Shown one piece after another: positions 17,722 to 26,563 of a stretch of DNA of 35,598 bases. The position numbers and the translations under genes are program-made. Numbering within the stretch: the stretch's first letter is position 1; each line of letters opens with the position of its first letter. Under the pieces are notes generated by a model. That model was not told where the DNA came from. It was given only the letters and a program-made list of their open reading frames with translations, and searched no databases. This DNA is from Gammaproteobacteria bacterium (GTDB lineage: Bacteria; Pseudomonadota; Gammaproteobacteria; JACCXJ01), in NCBI GenBank assembly GCA_013697045.1, contig JACCXJ010000273.1, forward strand, positions 1 to 35,598, written 5' to 3'.

Positions 17722-20127
17722 ATGCATCACGTCTCAGCCACAACCGGCCGGCGGCGCGCCCGCGCCGCCATCGTTGCACTCGGTAGCCTGACGCTCCTCG
17801 GCGTCTGTCCCGCCGGTCAAGCGGACCCCACACGCTCGACCAGCATCGCACTGACAGGGAACGGCACTCGCTTGGTTAACGTCAACCACGAGGCCGACAG
17901 CGTGACGCTCTTCGACGTCCGAGGTCGGAGCCTCAGGAAGGTCGCCGAGATCCCGGTGGGACAAGAGCCACATTGCGTGGCCGTGGACCCGCGCGGTGGC
18001 AACATCTTCGTCACCAACGGCGCCGACGGCACCGTGTCGGTGATCTCGCCGGCCACCCGCCGGGTCATCAGGCCGACGATCTCGGTCGGCACCGAGCCCA
18101 GGGGCTGCGCTATGACCCCGGATGGCGAGCGGCTGTTCGTCGCCAACCACACGGCCGGCACGGTCTCGGTCATCAACACCAGCAGTCGCAAGGTCATCGG
18201 CCCGCCAGTCAACGTCGGCGGAAACCCGTTCGCGATCGCGGTGACCGACGACGGGGACAACGACCGCAACGACGAGCGGGTGTTCGTGACCGATTTCTAC
18301 GCCCGGCTCATCGACGACCCCGATGCCTTCGACGAGGGTTTCGACGACGGCAAGCAGGGCATCGTGCGGTCCTTCCGGGTGAACAACCCGAACACCACCA
18401 TCACGACCATCACGCTCGCACCGCTCGCCAACAGCGGTTTCACCGCCAACCGCACCATGTTCTGCCAACAATTGAACGCGAGCGCGGTGAACAACACTTT
18501 CTGCCCCGACCCCACCGCGGCTCCAGGAAGTGCTGTGATCGTCAACAACCCCCAGGCGGTATTCCCGAACCAGTTCTTTTCGGCGTTGATCCGCGGCAAT
18601 CGGCTGTTCCTGCCGAACATCGGGGCCCAGCCGGAACCGCCAGTCAACTTCAGAACCAACGTTCAAGCGCTCGTGCATGTGGTCAACACCACCGGCACGC
18701 CCGCCGAGAACCAGGCCGAACACGTAAACCTCAACGTAGGGATCAATGGCGATACGACGACCGGCCGTCTCGGCAAGCTGTTCGGCAACGACATCGTGGC
18801 CATCGACGCGACGCCGAACGGAAGGACCTTCTTCATCGTGAGTCGTGGTGGCAACTACGTGCTAAGAGCCACGTTGCCTGCCGCCGGCGGCCAGCTCAAT
18901 GTCGGTGCGCCCAATGTGGTGCGCTTCGAGACCGGCAACCTGCCGACCGGGATCGTGCTCGGGAGACGCTTCGCCTATGTGAACAACGAGGTCGGCCACT
19001 CGGTCTCGGTGCTCGACATCCGCGCCGGCAGGACAATCAGACGGGATGTCGCCTCGTCCGAGCCGCCGAAACCCGGTAGCCACGAACACGCCGTAGAGCT
19101 CGGCAAACTCGTCTTCTTCACGGCCCTCGGGGTCCCCGACAACGGATTGGTTGGGCAGAACATCGTCACCCTCGACCCGCTCGCCTTCCGCGGCAAGCAG
19201 TCGAGCGATGCCTGGAGTTCTTGCGGCTCCTGCCACCCGGCGGGGCTCGCCGACGGCGTTACCTGGATCTTCGCCGACGGGCCGCGTAACACCCTGCCGC
19301 TCGACGCCCTCTACTCCAAGATCAACGGAGCGCACGACACTCGCATCAACAACTTTAGCGCCGCCCGCGACAGCGTCACGGACTTCAACAACAACTCGCG
19401 CAACGTTCAGTGCGGTACCGGCTTTGCGGGAGGCGGGACCAACACGGCGATCGGGTGCCCGCCACTCGGTAGTGGTGCACCCAACCCGGCGGTCTACGAC
19501 CACGGCATCTCCCAGGGCGCCAGCGAGGCACTGGACTTCGAGACGCTGTGGGCACAGACCGTTCGCCCGTTCAACGTGCCACCGGGCGATGCCACGGCCG
19601 TCAATCTTGGCCGTAATGTGTTCCTGACCAACTGCGCCTCCTGCCACGGCGGGGCCAAGTGGACCAAGAGCCAGGTGCTCTATTCCGACAATCCGTCCTT
19701 TACCCCCGCCCTGGTCCCACGTGATCCTGGGATCGTTGCCACCGGGGTTCAGATCCAGACTTTCACGGATCCAGCCGTCGATGGCGGGACCCTGAAGTTC
19801 TTGGAGACGAGTCCTGGGACGTTCGATCCAAGCGGTGCGATCGAGGTCCGTGGCGCCGGTGCGGCGATCGGCCAGAGGGCCCTCGGGGCGCTCGGGTTCA
19901 ATGTCCCCTCGCTGCTCAGCACGAGCTTCCACGCACCGTACTTCCACAACGGGGCGGCGCAGACATTGGAGCAGGTCTTTGCCCTGCACCAGCTAGCGGG
20001 CGGCGGCACCATTCAAGGCCTCCCGGGGGCGAACAACCTCCTAGCATTCCTGAGGTCGATTGACGGCCGCACGGCTATCGAGGAATCGGAGGGAGACAGG
20101 TTTAAGGATCCGACCCAACCTCTCTGA
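17722..20127 (+). CDS. Secreted beta-propeller (YVTN/YncE-like) fused to di-heme cytochrome c
   Basis: An 801-aa exported protein. Residues 1 to ~35 form a signal peptide (RRRARAAIVALGSLTLLGV, cleavage near GQA). Residues ~40-460 contain repeated YVTN-type beta-propeller blades (GGNIFVTNGADGTVSVISPA; GERLFVANHTAGTVSVINTS). Two c-type haem motifs follow, CGSCH (501-505) and CASCH (638-642), with sequence around them like the cytochrome c peroxidase/MauG superfamily (FHAPYFHNGAAQTLEQVF near the end). It probably acts as a periplasmic or surface electron-transfer protein or peroxidase-like enzyme; the substrate is unknown. The start follows a strong AGGAGG site at 17710-17715; an upstream ATG 11 codons earlier lacks one. 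It is monocistronic, with its own terminator. Confidence 0.85.
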   Translation: MHHVSATTGRRRARAAIVALGSLTLLGVCPAGQADPTRSTSIALTGNGTRLVNVNHEADSVTLFDVRGRSLRKVAEIPVGQEPHCVAVDPRGGNIFVTNGADGTVSVISPATRRVIRPTISVGTEPRGCAMTPDGERLFVANHTAGTVSVINTSSRKVIGPPVNVGGNPFAIAVTDDGDNDRNDERVFVTDFYARLIDDPDAFDEGFDDGKQGIVRSFRVNNPNTTITTITLAPLANSGFTANRTMFCQQLNASAVNNTFCPDPTAAPGSAVIVNNPQAVFPNQFFSALIRGNRLFLPNIGAQPEPPVNFRTNVQALVHVVNTTGTPAENQAEHVNLNVGINGDTTTGRLGKLFGNDIVAIDATPNGRTFFIVSRGGNYVLRATLPAAGGQLNVGAPNVVRFETGNLPTGIVLGRRFAYVNNEVGHSVSVLDIRAGRTIRRDVASSEPPKPGSHEHAVELGKLVFFTALGVPDNGLVGQNIVTLDPLAFRGKQSSDAWSSCGSCHPAGLADGVTWIFADGPRNTLPLDALYSKINGAHDTRINNFSAARDSVTDFNNNSRNVQCGTGFAGGGTNTAIGCPPLGSGAPNPAVYDHGISQGASEALDFETLWAQTVRPFNVPPGDATAVNLGRNVFLTNCASCHGGAKWTKSQVLYSDNPSFTPALVPRDPGIVATGVQIQTFTDPAVDGGTLKFLETSPGTFDPSGAIEVRGAGAAIGQRALGALGFNVPSLLSTSFHAPYFHNGAAQTLEQVFALHQLAGGGTIQGLPGANNLLAFLRSIDGRTAIEESEGDRFKDPTQPL

Positions 20128-20140
20128 CAACCCCACCCTC

Positions 20141-20174
20141 GAGGGCCGGCCTTCGGGCCGGCCCTCATTTTCTT
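20141..20174 (+). terminator. Rho-independent terminator of the cytochrome gene
   Basis: An 11-bp perfect stem (gagggccggcc / ggccggccctc) closed by a TTCG tetraloop and followed by attttcttc, 13 bp after the stop codon. It is the clearest intrinsic terminator in the window. The DNA from here to 20332 shows no gene. Confidence 0.9.
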
Positions 20175-20332
20175 CCCGCATGCCGCCAGCCGTGGCTCCC
20201 GCGCGGTCCAAACGCGAGGGAGAGCAGACCACGATTCATTATGAAGGCATTGGAATGAGCGGCATCCTACAATCGCTCTGGATAGGGGTCCGCCCACTTC
20301 AGGGTCGTGATGCAAGCCCCCGGGACGGGGGA

Positions 20333-20629
20333 TCAGAGGTCTTGCGTCCGTGCCGGTAACAAGCGCGCGCCGTGGCGCACCGTCAGGATGTCGATGCGAT
20401 CGGGGCGGATACGATAGATGATCCGATACCGTCCTTCGAAGGTTTCGCGTACGGTGTCACATCCGTATTCCGGTACGATCCGACCCGCTTGGGGATATAG
20501 TGCGATTGCTTCTGCTCGAAGGGTCAGGCGATCGACGAAGCGTTTGGCGTTCTGTGGCTGGTCATGCGCGATATGGTCGTGGATCTGCTGCAGGCGATGC
20601 AGGGCTTTGGCAGTCCAATGTACCCTCAT
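20333..20629 (-). CDS. RelE/ParE-family toxin
   Basis: A 98-aa toxin of the RelE/ParE superfamily. It has the typical opening (VHWTAKALHRLQQIHDHIA), the RFVDRL helix, PQAGRIVPEYG and the strand motif RYRIIYRIRPDRIDILTVRHGARLL. The YRI-Y core and the final basic/His region match ParE-like plasmid-stabilisation toxins. I cannot tell gyrase inhibition from mRNA cleavage by sequence alone. Its ATG overlaps the antitoxin stop (ATGA). Confidence 0.9.
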   Translation of the reverse strand: MRVHWTAKALHRLQQIHDHIAHDQPQNAKRFVDRLTLRAEAIALYPQAGRIVPEYGCDTVRETFEGRYRIIYRIRPDRIDILTVRHGARLLPARTQDL

Positions 20630-20820
20630 TCGGGAAGCCCGAATCGCTTTCGGACGAGAGTGTTCTCGGTTACCCGGTCCGCCTCACTATCGCGCAGGCC
20701 TGCTTCGATGTCCTGCATGATGGACACCTCGTACGCCAAATCCTTCCAGTCGGCCGTTTCCGGCAACTGATCGACCAGGGTGTGGGCACGCTGCTTAAAG
20801 GATTGCTCGGTCGGATTCAT
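20626..20820 (-). CDS. Antitoxin partner of the RelE/ParE toxin
   Basis: A 64-aa acidic, helical protein (AHTLVDQLPETADWKDLAYE, then IEAGLRDSEADRVTENTLVR) that fits the small antitoxins found upstream of RelE/ParE toxins. It has a strong GGAGG seven bases ahead of the ATG and a TTGATATTCT-rich A/T stretch further upstream that may hold the promoter. The stop overlaps the toxin start. It has no obvious DNA-binding domain, so its role in repression is unclear. Confidence 0.82.
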   Translation of the reverse strand: MNPTEQSFKQRAHTLVDQLPETADWKDLAYEVSIMQDIEAGLRDSEADRVTENTLVRKRFGLPE

Positions 20821-21357
20821 CGCGGGTCCTCCATAGGAATCAGAATATCAAGGTCGCTGTACATTTTCGATCTGCACCGGAGGCTACCCGTCGATCGCCG
20901 AGCGCTCCACGGGCGTCACCGACGTTCGGCGTGCCACGGACAAACGCCGGCGCCAACACGGACTCATCTTGGGGAGTGGCGATCATCCAGTCTCGATGAT
21001 AGCACGCGAGCGTAACGCCCTGAGCGTCCCTACGGCCCCCAAGGCCAGGCCGTCCCCCGGCGCGCCTGGGTCACCCGTCCGGGGGTGACGTCGGTATCGC
21101 CCGCGAGGCTCGCGCCGAGGCGATCGAGCCCGCAGACGTCAGGATCGCTGGTCTTCTTCCCCCTCCTATGGCAAACTTTACAAAAACCATCCACTCCATG
21201 AAATCGGTCCGTCTCCGGCCGCGTGCCGACGCGATATCGACGCATGCGGCGCGGGACATTCCATCGCTACTCCTGGAAGCCTGAAATACGGCAACGCCTC
21301 CAGAGCCCGCACGTTTCCTCCTCATCCACTAAAACAGTTTCAACGACCCGTACGCCT
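20821..21357. other. Gene-free spacer between the toxin-antitoxin pair and pyk
   Basis: About 540 bp between the divergent antitoxin and pyk genes. I found no frame that looks like a known protein in either direction. In-frame sequence before the pyk start is Arg/Ser-rich and unlike pyruvate kinase. Short G/C inverted repeats occur (for example near 21054-21088), but nothing I would name. A pyk promoter must lie here, though I cannot place it with confidence. Confidence 0.5.
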
Positions 21358-22797
21358 ATGACAGTCCCTCGACTCCGCAAGACCAAGATCATCGCGACCG
21401 TAGGCCCCGCGTCCGACGCCATCGAGACCCTGGAGCGCATGATCGCGGCGGGCATGGACGTGGCCCGATTGAACCTGTCCTTCGGCACCTTCGCGGACCA
21501 TCTGGAGCGCATCTCCCGCATCCGCGCGGCCGCAGAGCGGAAAGGCGCGAACATCGCCGTGATGGCGGACACTCGCGGGATCGAGATCCGCACCGGCAAG
21601 GTGACGGGTGGCGCCGTGACCCTCACACCCGGCGCACGCTTCACGCTCTACACGGACGGTCGGGTGGGAGATAGCGAAGGTGTGTCCGTTTCCTGCCGAA
21701 GGCTTCCCCAGGAAGTCACCTCTGGGACGCCGATCCTGCTCGACGACGGTGCCATCGAGTTGGAGGTGGAATCGACAGGTGCTGATTCTGTGTGCTGCAA
21801 AGTCATCGCCGGGGCGATGCTGCGCGACCACAAAGGAGTCAACCTGCCGGCCACCCCGCTGCCACGCTCTGTCTTGGACCGACACGATCGCGAGTTGCTG
21901 GCGGGCGAGATCCGCTTCGCAGCGGAGGCGGATGTGGACTATATCGCCGCGTCTTTCGTACAGAACGCCGGTGATGTCGAGGCGATCCGGGAGGTGCTCC
22001 GCGCGCACGGCACCGCCATTCCGATCATCGCCAAGATCGAGAACCGGGCCGGGCTCGCCAACCTCGACGCGATCGTGCAGGTCGCCGACGGGATCATGGT
22101 GGCGCGCGGCGACCTCGGCGTCGAGCTGCCCTTGGCCGAGGTCCCTGCGACGCAGAAGCACATGATCCATACCACGGTCATGAACGGCAAACCGGTGATC
22201 ACCGCGACACAGATGCTGGCGTCCATGGAGATCCATCCCCGCCCTACGCGCGCCGAGGCGAGTGATGTCGCCAATGCCATCCTCGACGGCACCTCGGCGA
22301 TCATGCTCTCCGGGGAGACCGCGGCCGGGAAGTTCCCCGTGGAGGCCGTTCGCACCATGGCCGAGCTGGCGCTCCGGGCCGAGGCCCATCTGCGCGAGTA
22401 CGGTTATCTCCAACAAAAGATCCTACCGCACCCCTCCAACGTGGTGACGGAGGCTGTAAGCCAGGCGTCGGTCGCCATAGCGCGGCAGTTGGCGGCGGCC
22501 GCCATTTTCAGCCTCACCGAGACCGGCTTCACCTCGAGACTCGTCTCCAAGCACCGCCCCGATTGCCCGATCCTCGCGATCACCGCGTCACCGCGCGTCG
22601 CCAGGAAGCTCGCCATGAACTGGGGCGTTTTGCCGCTCTTGTGCGCAGGAGAAGGTACCGACGAGGCGAAGATCGCATTCGCCATCGCGCAGGCCGAGTC
22701 ATTGGGTTATGTGCGGGCCGGGGACATCGTGGTGGCGACCTCCGGCCATGCCCAGCGGGCCGGCGGCACCAATCTGATCCGCGTGATCACCGTCTGA
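21358..22797 (+). CDS. pyk: Pyruvate kinase
   Basis: A 479-aa glycolytic enzyme that transfers phosphate from PEP to ADP. The start at MTVPRLRKTKIIATVGPAS matches the family. The catalytic barrel has IAKIENRAGLANLDAIV, then DGIMVARGDLGVELPL, KPVITATQMLASM and PTRAEASDVANAILDGT. The C-terminal domain (SLTETGFTSRLVSKHRP, then ILAITASPRVARKLAMNWGV) is complete. Two usually strict motifs differ: the RLNFSHG-type segment reads RLNLSFG, and LDTKGPEIRT reads ADTRGIEIRT. The main metal and substrate residues remain, so it should be active but may be a divergent isozyme. It stands alone, without other glycolytic genes. Confidence 0.93.
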   Translation: MTVPRLRKTKIIATVGPASDAIETLERMIAAGMDVARLNLSFGTFADHLERISRIRAAAERKGANIAVMADTRGIEIRTGKVTGGAVTLTPGARFTLYTDGRVGDSEGVSVSCRRLPQEVTSGTPILLDDGAIELEVESTGADSVCCKVIAGAMLRDHKGVNLPATPLPRSVLDRHDRELLAGEIRFAAEADVDYIAASFVQNAGDVEAIREVLRAHGTAIPIIAKIENRAGLANLDAIVQVADGIMVARGDLGVELPLAEVPATQKHMIHTTVMNGKPVITATQMLASMEIHPRPTRAEASDVANAILDGTSAIMLSGETAAGKFPVEAVRTMAELALRAEAHLREYGYLQQKILPHPSNVVTEAVSQASVAIARQLAAAAIFSLTETGFTSRLVSKHRPDCPILAITASPRVARKLAMNWGVLPLLCAGEGTDEAKIAFAIAQAESLGYVRAGDIVVATSGHAQRAGGTNLIRVITV

Positions 22798-22839
22798 TGT
22801 GATCACCGTCCGGATGGGCGGATGCGCGGCCTACCTACC

Positions 22840-23146
22840 CTACTGGTGCCGGCTACTTCTCCTCTTCATATTCCGCAGGCTCGCCGTGAACCAGTCGTAT
22901 TTGGAATTGCCCCAGAGCCCGGCCACCGGCCGGGTTACGCCGCCCATCAGCGCGCCGCTGCCGGCCTGGGTGATGATGTCCTCCAGGTTGGATTGTGTCT
23001 TGAAGAACGTACCCCGTACCTTGATCTCGGGCCCTATCCAGTACCCGTGCCTGTCCTTCTCGGCTGATAGGGCGGTTCTATGAACGCCGCGTCGCGCTTT
23101 CCATTCTCATCCTCGGTCACTACGGGATAGCACGCGTATTGGCCAC
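22840..23146 (-). pseudogene. Decayed gene, frame-broken, unknown function
   Basis: Three minus-strand segments in different frames look like pieces of one protein. GQYACYPVVTEDENGKRDAA is near 23144-23085. Then EKDRHGYWIGPEIKVRGTFF and TQAGSGALMGGVTRPVAGLW run on to KYDWF, near 23060-22885. Finally GEPAEYEEEK and a stop lie at 22853. The middle segment has the GC-rich third positions typical of this genome's genes. No start codon and no continuous frame exist. I do not recognise the family. It could also be the 3' part of a gene whose front was replaced by the neighbouring signalling gene. Confidence 0.4.
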
Positions 23147-24916
23147 CGGGTGAAAGGCCGTTTTCCCTGGTCCTTTCAGCGGCGTTAGCGGGCCGGGCAG
23201 GCGTGACCTCGCGTCGCCGCGCGCGACATGCTGTCGTACCCACTTGGCGAAGGGCTGGGCCGGCAGAGGCCTAGAGTACAGGTGCCCCTGCCCGGCATTG
23301 CATTCATAGGCTCGCAGGAGGGCCGCCTGTGCTTCGGTTTCCACGCCTTCGGCCACGACCGTACGCTTGAGCCGATGGGTGAGGTTGATGATGGCCCCAA
23401 CGATGGCCGCGCTATCCTCGTCTCCGGGCAAATCTTTTATGAACGACTGATCGATCTTGACGATGTCGAACGGGAGGCGCCTCAAGTAGGCCAGCGAAGA
23501 ATAGCCGGTACCGAAATCGTCGATCGCGAGTTGTGCCCCGAGTGCGCGTAGCCCCTGGAGCGTATCGAGGACGGCGTGCGTCCGCTCCATGAGCACGGTC
23601 TCGGTGATTTCAAAGACCAGGGCCTCACCCGGGATCTCCCAGCGCCGGAGCGCATCCGCGACGAGGGCAGGGAGATCACCAGAGCGCAGTTGCACTGCCG
23701 AGAGGTTGAGGGCCACGTAAAAGGGGGGGAGTGCGCCGTCGCGCCACTCGCGGATCTGGGCGCATGCGAGATCCAGTATCCGCGCCCCCGCGGGCACGAT
23801 AAGGCCGCTCTCTTCCAGGATCGGTATGAACTCCGCCGGTGATATGATCCCTTCTCCGGGCCGCTCCCAGCGTAACAGCGCCTCGGCGCCGCGCAGCCGG
23901 CCGCTCGCCAGCTCCAGCACCGGCTGGTAATACAGGACAAGCTCGCCCGCGCGGATGGCTTCCCGTAGTCCCCGCTCCATGTTCCACCGCCGTGACATCC
24001 TGACGCTCATCTCCGCGTCATAATACTCCCAGCGGTTACCGCCCTGGGCCTTGGCGCGTGACATTGCGGTATCCGCATGCTGGATCAGGCTGGCCGTGTC
24101 CTCGCCATCCGCGGGGTATACGGCAATCCCGATACTCGGCGCCACCGTGATCTCATGCCCGTCGATCATCGGTGCGGGCTGCAGGGCCTCCAGAACCCTG
24201 CGCGCGATCGGATCGAGACTATCCGGGGACTGTAAGCGGTCGAGCAATACGATGAATTCATCCGCATCCAGGCGTGCGACGATATCCGCTTCCCGCAGAC
24301 ACGCGGTAAACCGGCCCGCCAGCGTTTGCAGGAGTTTGTCCGCGATGTCACGACCCAGAGTGTCGTTGACCAGCTTGAAGCGATCCAGATCGATGCACAA
24401 CACGGCGAGCCCGTGCCCATCGCGCCGTGCTTGCGCGAGCACCTGCTCCAGTCTATCTGCAAATTTCAGCCGGTTCGGCAATCCCGTGAGCACATCGTGG
24501 TGGGCAAGGTAGTATTCCCGACGCGATGCCTGCAGCAATAGCCGCACGCGCTGGCGCAGCACGGTCCAATGAATGGGCTTCGTGATGAAGTCCGTAGCAC
24601 CAGCGGCGAATGCCTGATCGACCGAGGCGTCATCGTTAAGACCGGTGATCAGCAGACACGGGCAACGCTCGCCGTCCGACTGCTCCCGCAGCCACTGGCA
24701 TACCTCAAAGCCGTCCATACCCGGCATCATGGCATCCAGCAGGACCATGTCCGGTTGATGCCTGACGAATTCCGCCCTGGCGGTCGGGCCATCCACTGCC
24801 TCTACGACCCGGTATCCCTCGCGCTCGAGTTCCCGGCGCAGCATCAGACGCATGACGCTATCGTCGACGACGACGAGCAGAACCGGCGTCTCACGCATGC
24901 TTGGGTCTATATTCAT
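23120..24916 (-). CDS. Response regulator with REC, degenerate GGDEF and EAL domains
   Basis: A 598-aa cyclic-di-GMP signalling protein. Receiver domain ~10-125: acidic pair D18/D19, phospho-acceptor D61 (LLDAMMPGMDG), K113. GGDEF domain ~135-300: the signature reads LDADEF (216-221), so cyclase activity is probably lost. EAL domain ~315-555: EALLRW (345-350), NLSAVQL, EITET, DDFGTGYSS, VKIDQSF and EGVET are all present, so it should be an active c-di-GMP phosphodiesterase controlled by phosphorylation. There is no membrane segment. The ATG overlaps the stop of a 20-codon micro-ORF that follows the KaiC-like gene, so all belong to one operon. A Met at residue 7 is an alternative start. No histidine kinase is nearby. 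Confidence 0.92.
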   Translation of the reverse strand: MNIDPSMRETPVLLVVVDDSVMRLMLRRELEREGYRVVEAVDGPTARAEFVRHQPDMVLLDAMMPGMDGFEVCQWLREQSDGERCPCLLITGLNDDASVDQAFAAGATDFITKPIHWTVLRQRVRLLLQASRREYYLAHHDVLTGLPNRLKFADRLEQVLAQARRDGHGLAVLCIDLDRFKLVNDTLGRDIADKLLQTLAGRFTACLREADIVARLDADEFIVLLDRLQSPDSLDPIARRVLEALQPAPMIDGHEITVAPSIGIAVYPADGEDTASLIQHADTAMSRAKAQGGNRWEYYDAEMSVRMSRRWNMERGLREAIRAGELVLYYQPVLELASGRLRGAEALLRWERPGEGIISPAEFIPILEESGLIVPAGARILDLACAQIREWRDGALPPFYVALNLSAVQLRSGDLPALVADALRRWEIPGEALVFEITETVLMERTHAVLDTLQGLRALGAQLAIDDFGTGYSSLAYLRRLPFDIVKIDQSFIKDLPGDEDSAAIVGAIINLTHRLKRTVVAEGVETEAQAALLRAYECNAGQGHLYSRPLPAQPFAKWVRQHVARGDARSRLPGPLTPLKGPGKTAFHPVANTRAIP

Positions 24917-24975
24917 GCGGCGGCCTCGCTGAGCGGGTGGCTGGTTCCCTGTGCCCGGTGTTGGTTTCGCCCCAT
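24913..24975 (-). CDS. Micro-ORF coupling the KaiC-like gene to the response regulator
   Basis: Twenty codons (MGRNQHRAQGTSHPLSEAAA) begin ten bases after the KaiC-like stop, behind AGAGGGAGA, the best ribosome-binding site in this gap. Its TGA overlaps the response-regulator ATG (ATGA). The layout suggests a leader peptide used for translational coupling. It may also be chance; there is no known homologue I recognise. Confidence 0.4.
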   Translation of the reverse strand: MGRNQHRAQGTSHPLSEAAA

Positions 24976-24985
24976 AAATCTCCCT

Positions 24986-26563
24986 CTACTTCGTCGCCTT
25001 CGGTTCCGGCGCGTTTTCGTTTGCTTGCGCCTTGCGCGGGCCGGTTCGCTGGGGGATCCCCGTGGTCAACCCCTCGTAGTCCGTGCGCCGCGGATGGATG
25101 ACCACCACGCCCTTGTCCGTGATGACATATTCGCGGATGTCCTTGCTGTGATTCCCGCCGCGCATTTTGACGACGACCATCACCTTCCGGAGCTGGCCAT
25201 CGATCTCCACATAACGAAACCGGATAATGTCATCGGTGAGAAACGATATCGCGTAAGAACTAAACGGCAGCCCGGTAAACGTATCCTCCATTTCGACCGT
25301 GCTGAGAATCGTTATGCCGGACCCGTTCACCGCCCCGATCATTCGGTAGATAGACTCGCGAAAGGTGTCGCGAAAACCGGGCGCCAGCGCCGTCTCAAAA
25401 CCCACCAGCGAATCGATCACCAGCCGTTTTGCGCCTATCCTTGAGATGGCATCGAGGATCTCTTGCATCGCTTCATCCACCGAAAGATCGAGCGCACGAA
25501 AGCAAAGGATTTCGAGCGTTCCTTCTTGTTGCGCCGTTGTTAAATTCAGACCGAAGGTGTCCGCCCGGTGCATGTAGCGCTCCGGGCGTTCTCCGAAGAT
25601 CACTATAATCCCCGGTTCCCCATTGCGCACTCCTTCGGCGATAAATTGGGTCGCCAAAGCGGATTTGCCCGTGCCCGAAGGCCCGGTCACCAGCACACTG
25701 TCGCCTTCGCGAATGCCGCCGCCCAGCATCTTGTCCAACTCGGGAACGCCGATGGAAAGAACGTGACGCGGCCCGGGGTTCGTTCTGGTCCCGACTGTCT
25801 CGATCAATCCCAGCGTGCGCGAGAAGGCTTGCAACCCGCCGTCGGTGATGCGGATGGTGTGCAATCCCGGCACCGACGCCTGCCCGCGCAGTTTCATGAT
25901 GTGCAATTGCCGAGTCACGGAACTTCCCTGTGACACCTGCGAGAGCCAGAAGACGCCATCGGCGATGGTAAACAGCGGATTGTCGTGGACCTCCTCCTCG
26001 ACATATTCGCCGACCAGAAACGTCGTGGCTTGCCAACTGGTCAGAAACTGGGCGAGGCGATAGATGAACGATTGGATTTCCATTTGGCCGGAAGTGGCCG
26101 CCGTTTTGCGCACCACGGTGCGAAAGGAATCCACCACCACGACGCCCGGATGGATCGCCGTGACTTGTTTGATTATTTCATCGAGGACCGCGTTCGAATC
26201 CTGCTCCAACACCATGTCGCCCAGGTTGATAAGGCGGATGTCCTTTCCCAGCCTGGATTTGTCGAAGAAGGAAAATTGTTGCTGATAGCGCAGCATTTTT
26301 ATACCGGGTTCGCCGAGGACGGTGAAATAGAGCGCGGGTTTTTTCGCCGTGGCATTCGCGAAAGCGATTTGATGCGCCAGCGTGGTTTTGCCGCCACCGG
26401 GCTTGCCTGCGATGATGTTGAAAGAGTATTCCGGGATGCCGCCGCCCAGAATGTCGTCAAGGCCGCGCACGCCGGTCGGCAATTTATGGATCGTGACCTC
26501 AGCTGGTTTGCCGACGACTTTTGTCGGCAGTGCGATTATGGCCGCCTTATTTCGTTTACTCAT
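24986..26563 (-). CDS. KaiC-like two-domain RecA-fold ATPase
   Basis: A 525-aa double-domain KaiC-family ATPase, close in length to cyanobacterial KaiC. The first domain has Walker A GKPGGGKT (53-60) and Walker B VVVVD (141-145). The second has GPSGTGKS (294-301) and LVID (381-384). The C-terminal stretch DDIIRFRYVEIDGQLRKV, then KMRGGNHSKDIREYVI, is characteristic of KaiC. Compared with clock KaiC, the phosphorylation region reads SSYAISFLTD: the S431 position keeps Ser (S440) but T432 is Phe. In both domains the first of the paired catalytic Glu residues looks like Gly (LGEP, FGER). It likely acts as a signalling ATPase rather than a clock. It overlaps the upstream gene by 8 bp; no kaiA or kaiB is present. 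Confidence 0.92.
   Translation of the reverse strand: MSKRNKAAIIALPTKVVGKPAEVTIHKLPTGVRGLDDILGGGIPEYSFNIIAGKPGGGKTTLAHQIAFANATAKKPALYFTVLGEPGIKMLRYQQQFSFFDKSRLGKDIRLINLGDMVLEQDSNAVLDEIIKQVTAIHPGVVVVDSFRTVVRKTAATSGQMEIQSFIYRLAQFLTSWQATTFLVGEYVEEEVHDNPLFTIADGVFWLSQVSQGSSVTRQLHIMKLRGQASVPGLHTIRITDGGLQAFSRTLGLIETVGTRTNPGPRHVLSIGVPELDKMLGGGIREGDSVLVTGPSGTGKSALATQFIAEGVRNGEPGIIVIFGERPERYMHRADTFGLNLTTAQQEGTLEILCFRALDLSVDEAMQEILDAISRIGAKRLVIDSLVGFETALAPGFRDTFRESIYRMIGAVNGSGITILSTVEMEDTFTGLPFSSYAISFLTDDIIRFRYVEIDGQLRKVMVVVKMRGGNHSKDIREYVITDKGVVVIHPRRTDYEGLTTGIPQRTGPRKAQANENAPEPKATK

Noticed and set aside
20300-20332. G/C-rich hairpin (ccccg / cgggg) before the ParE-like toxin end as a terminator
   Set aside because: Stem is short and no T-run follows on either strand.
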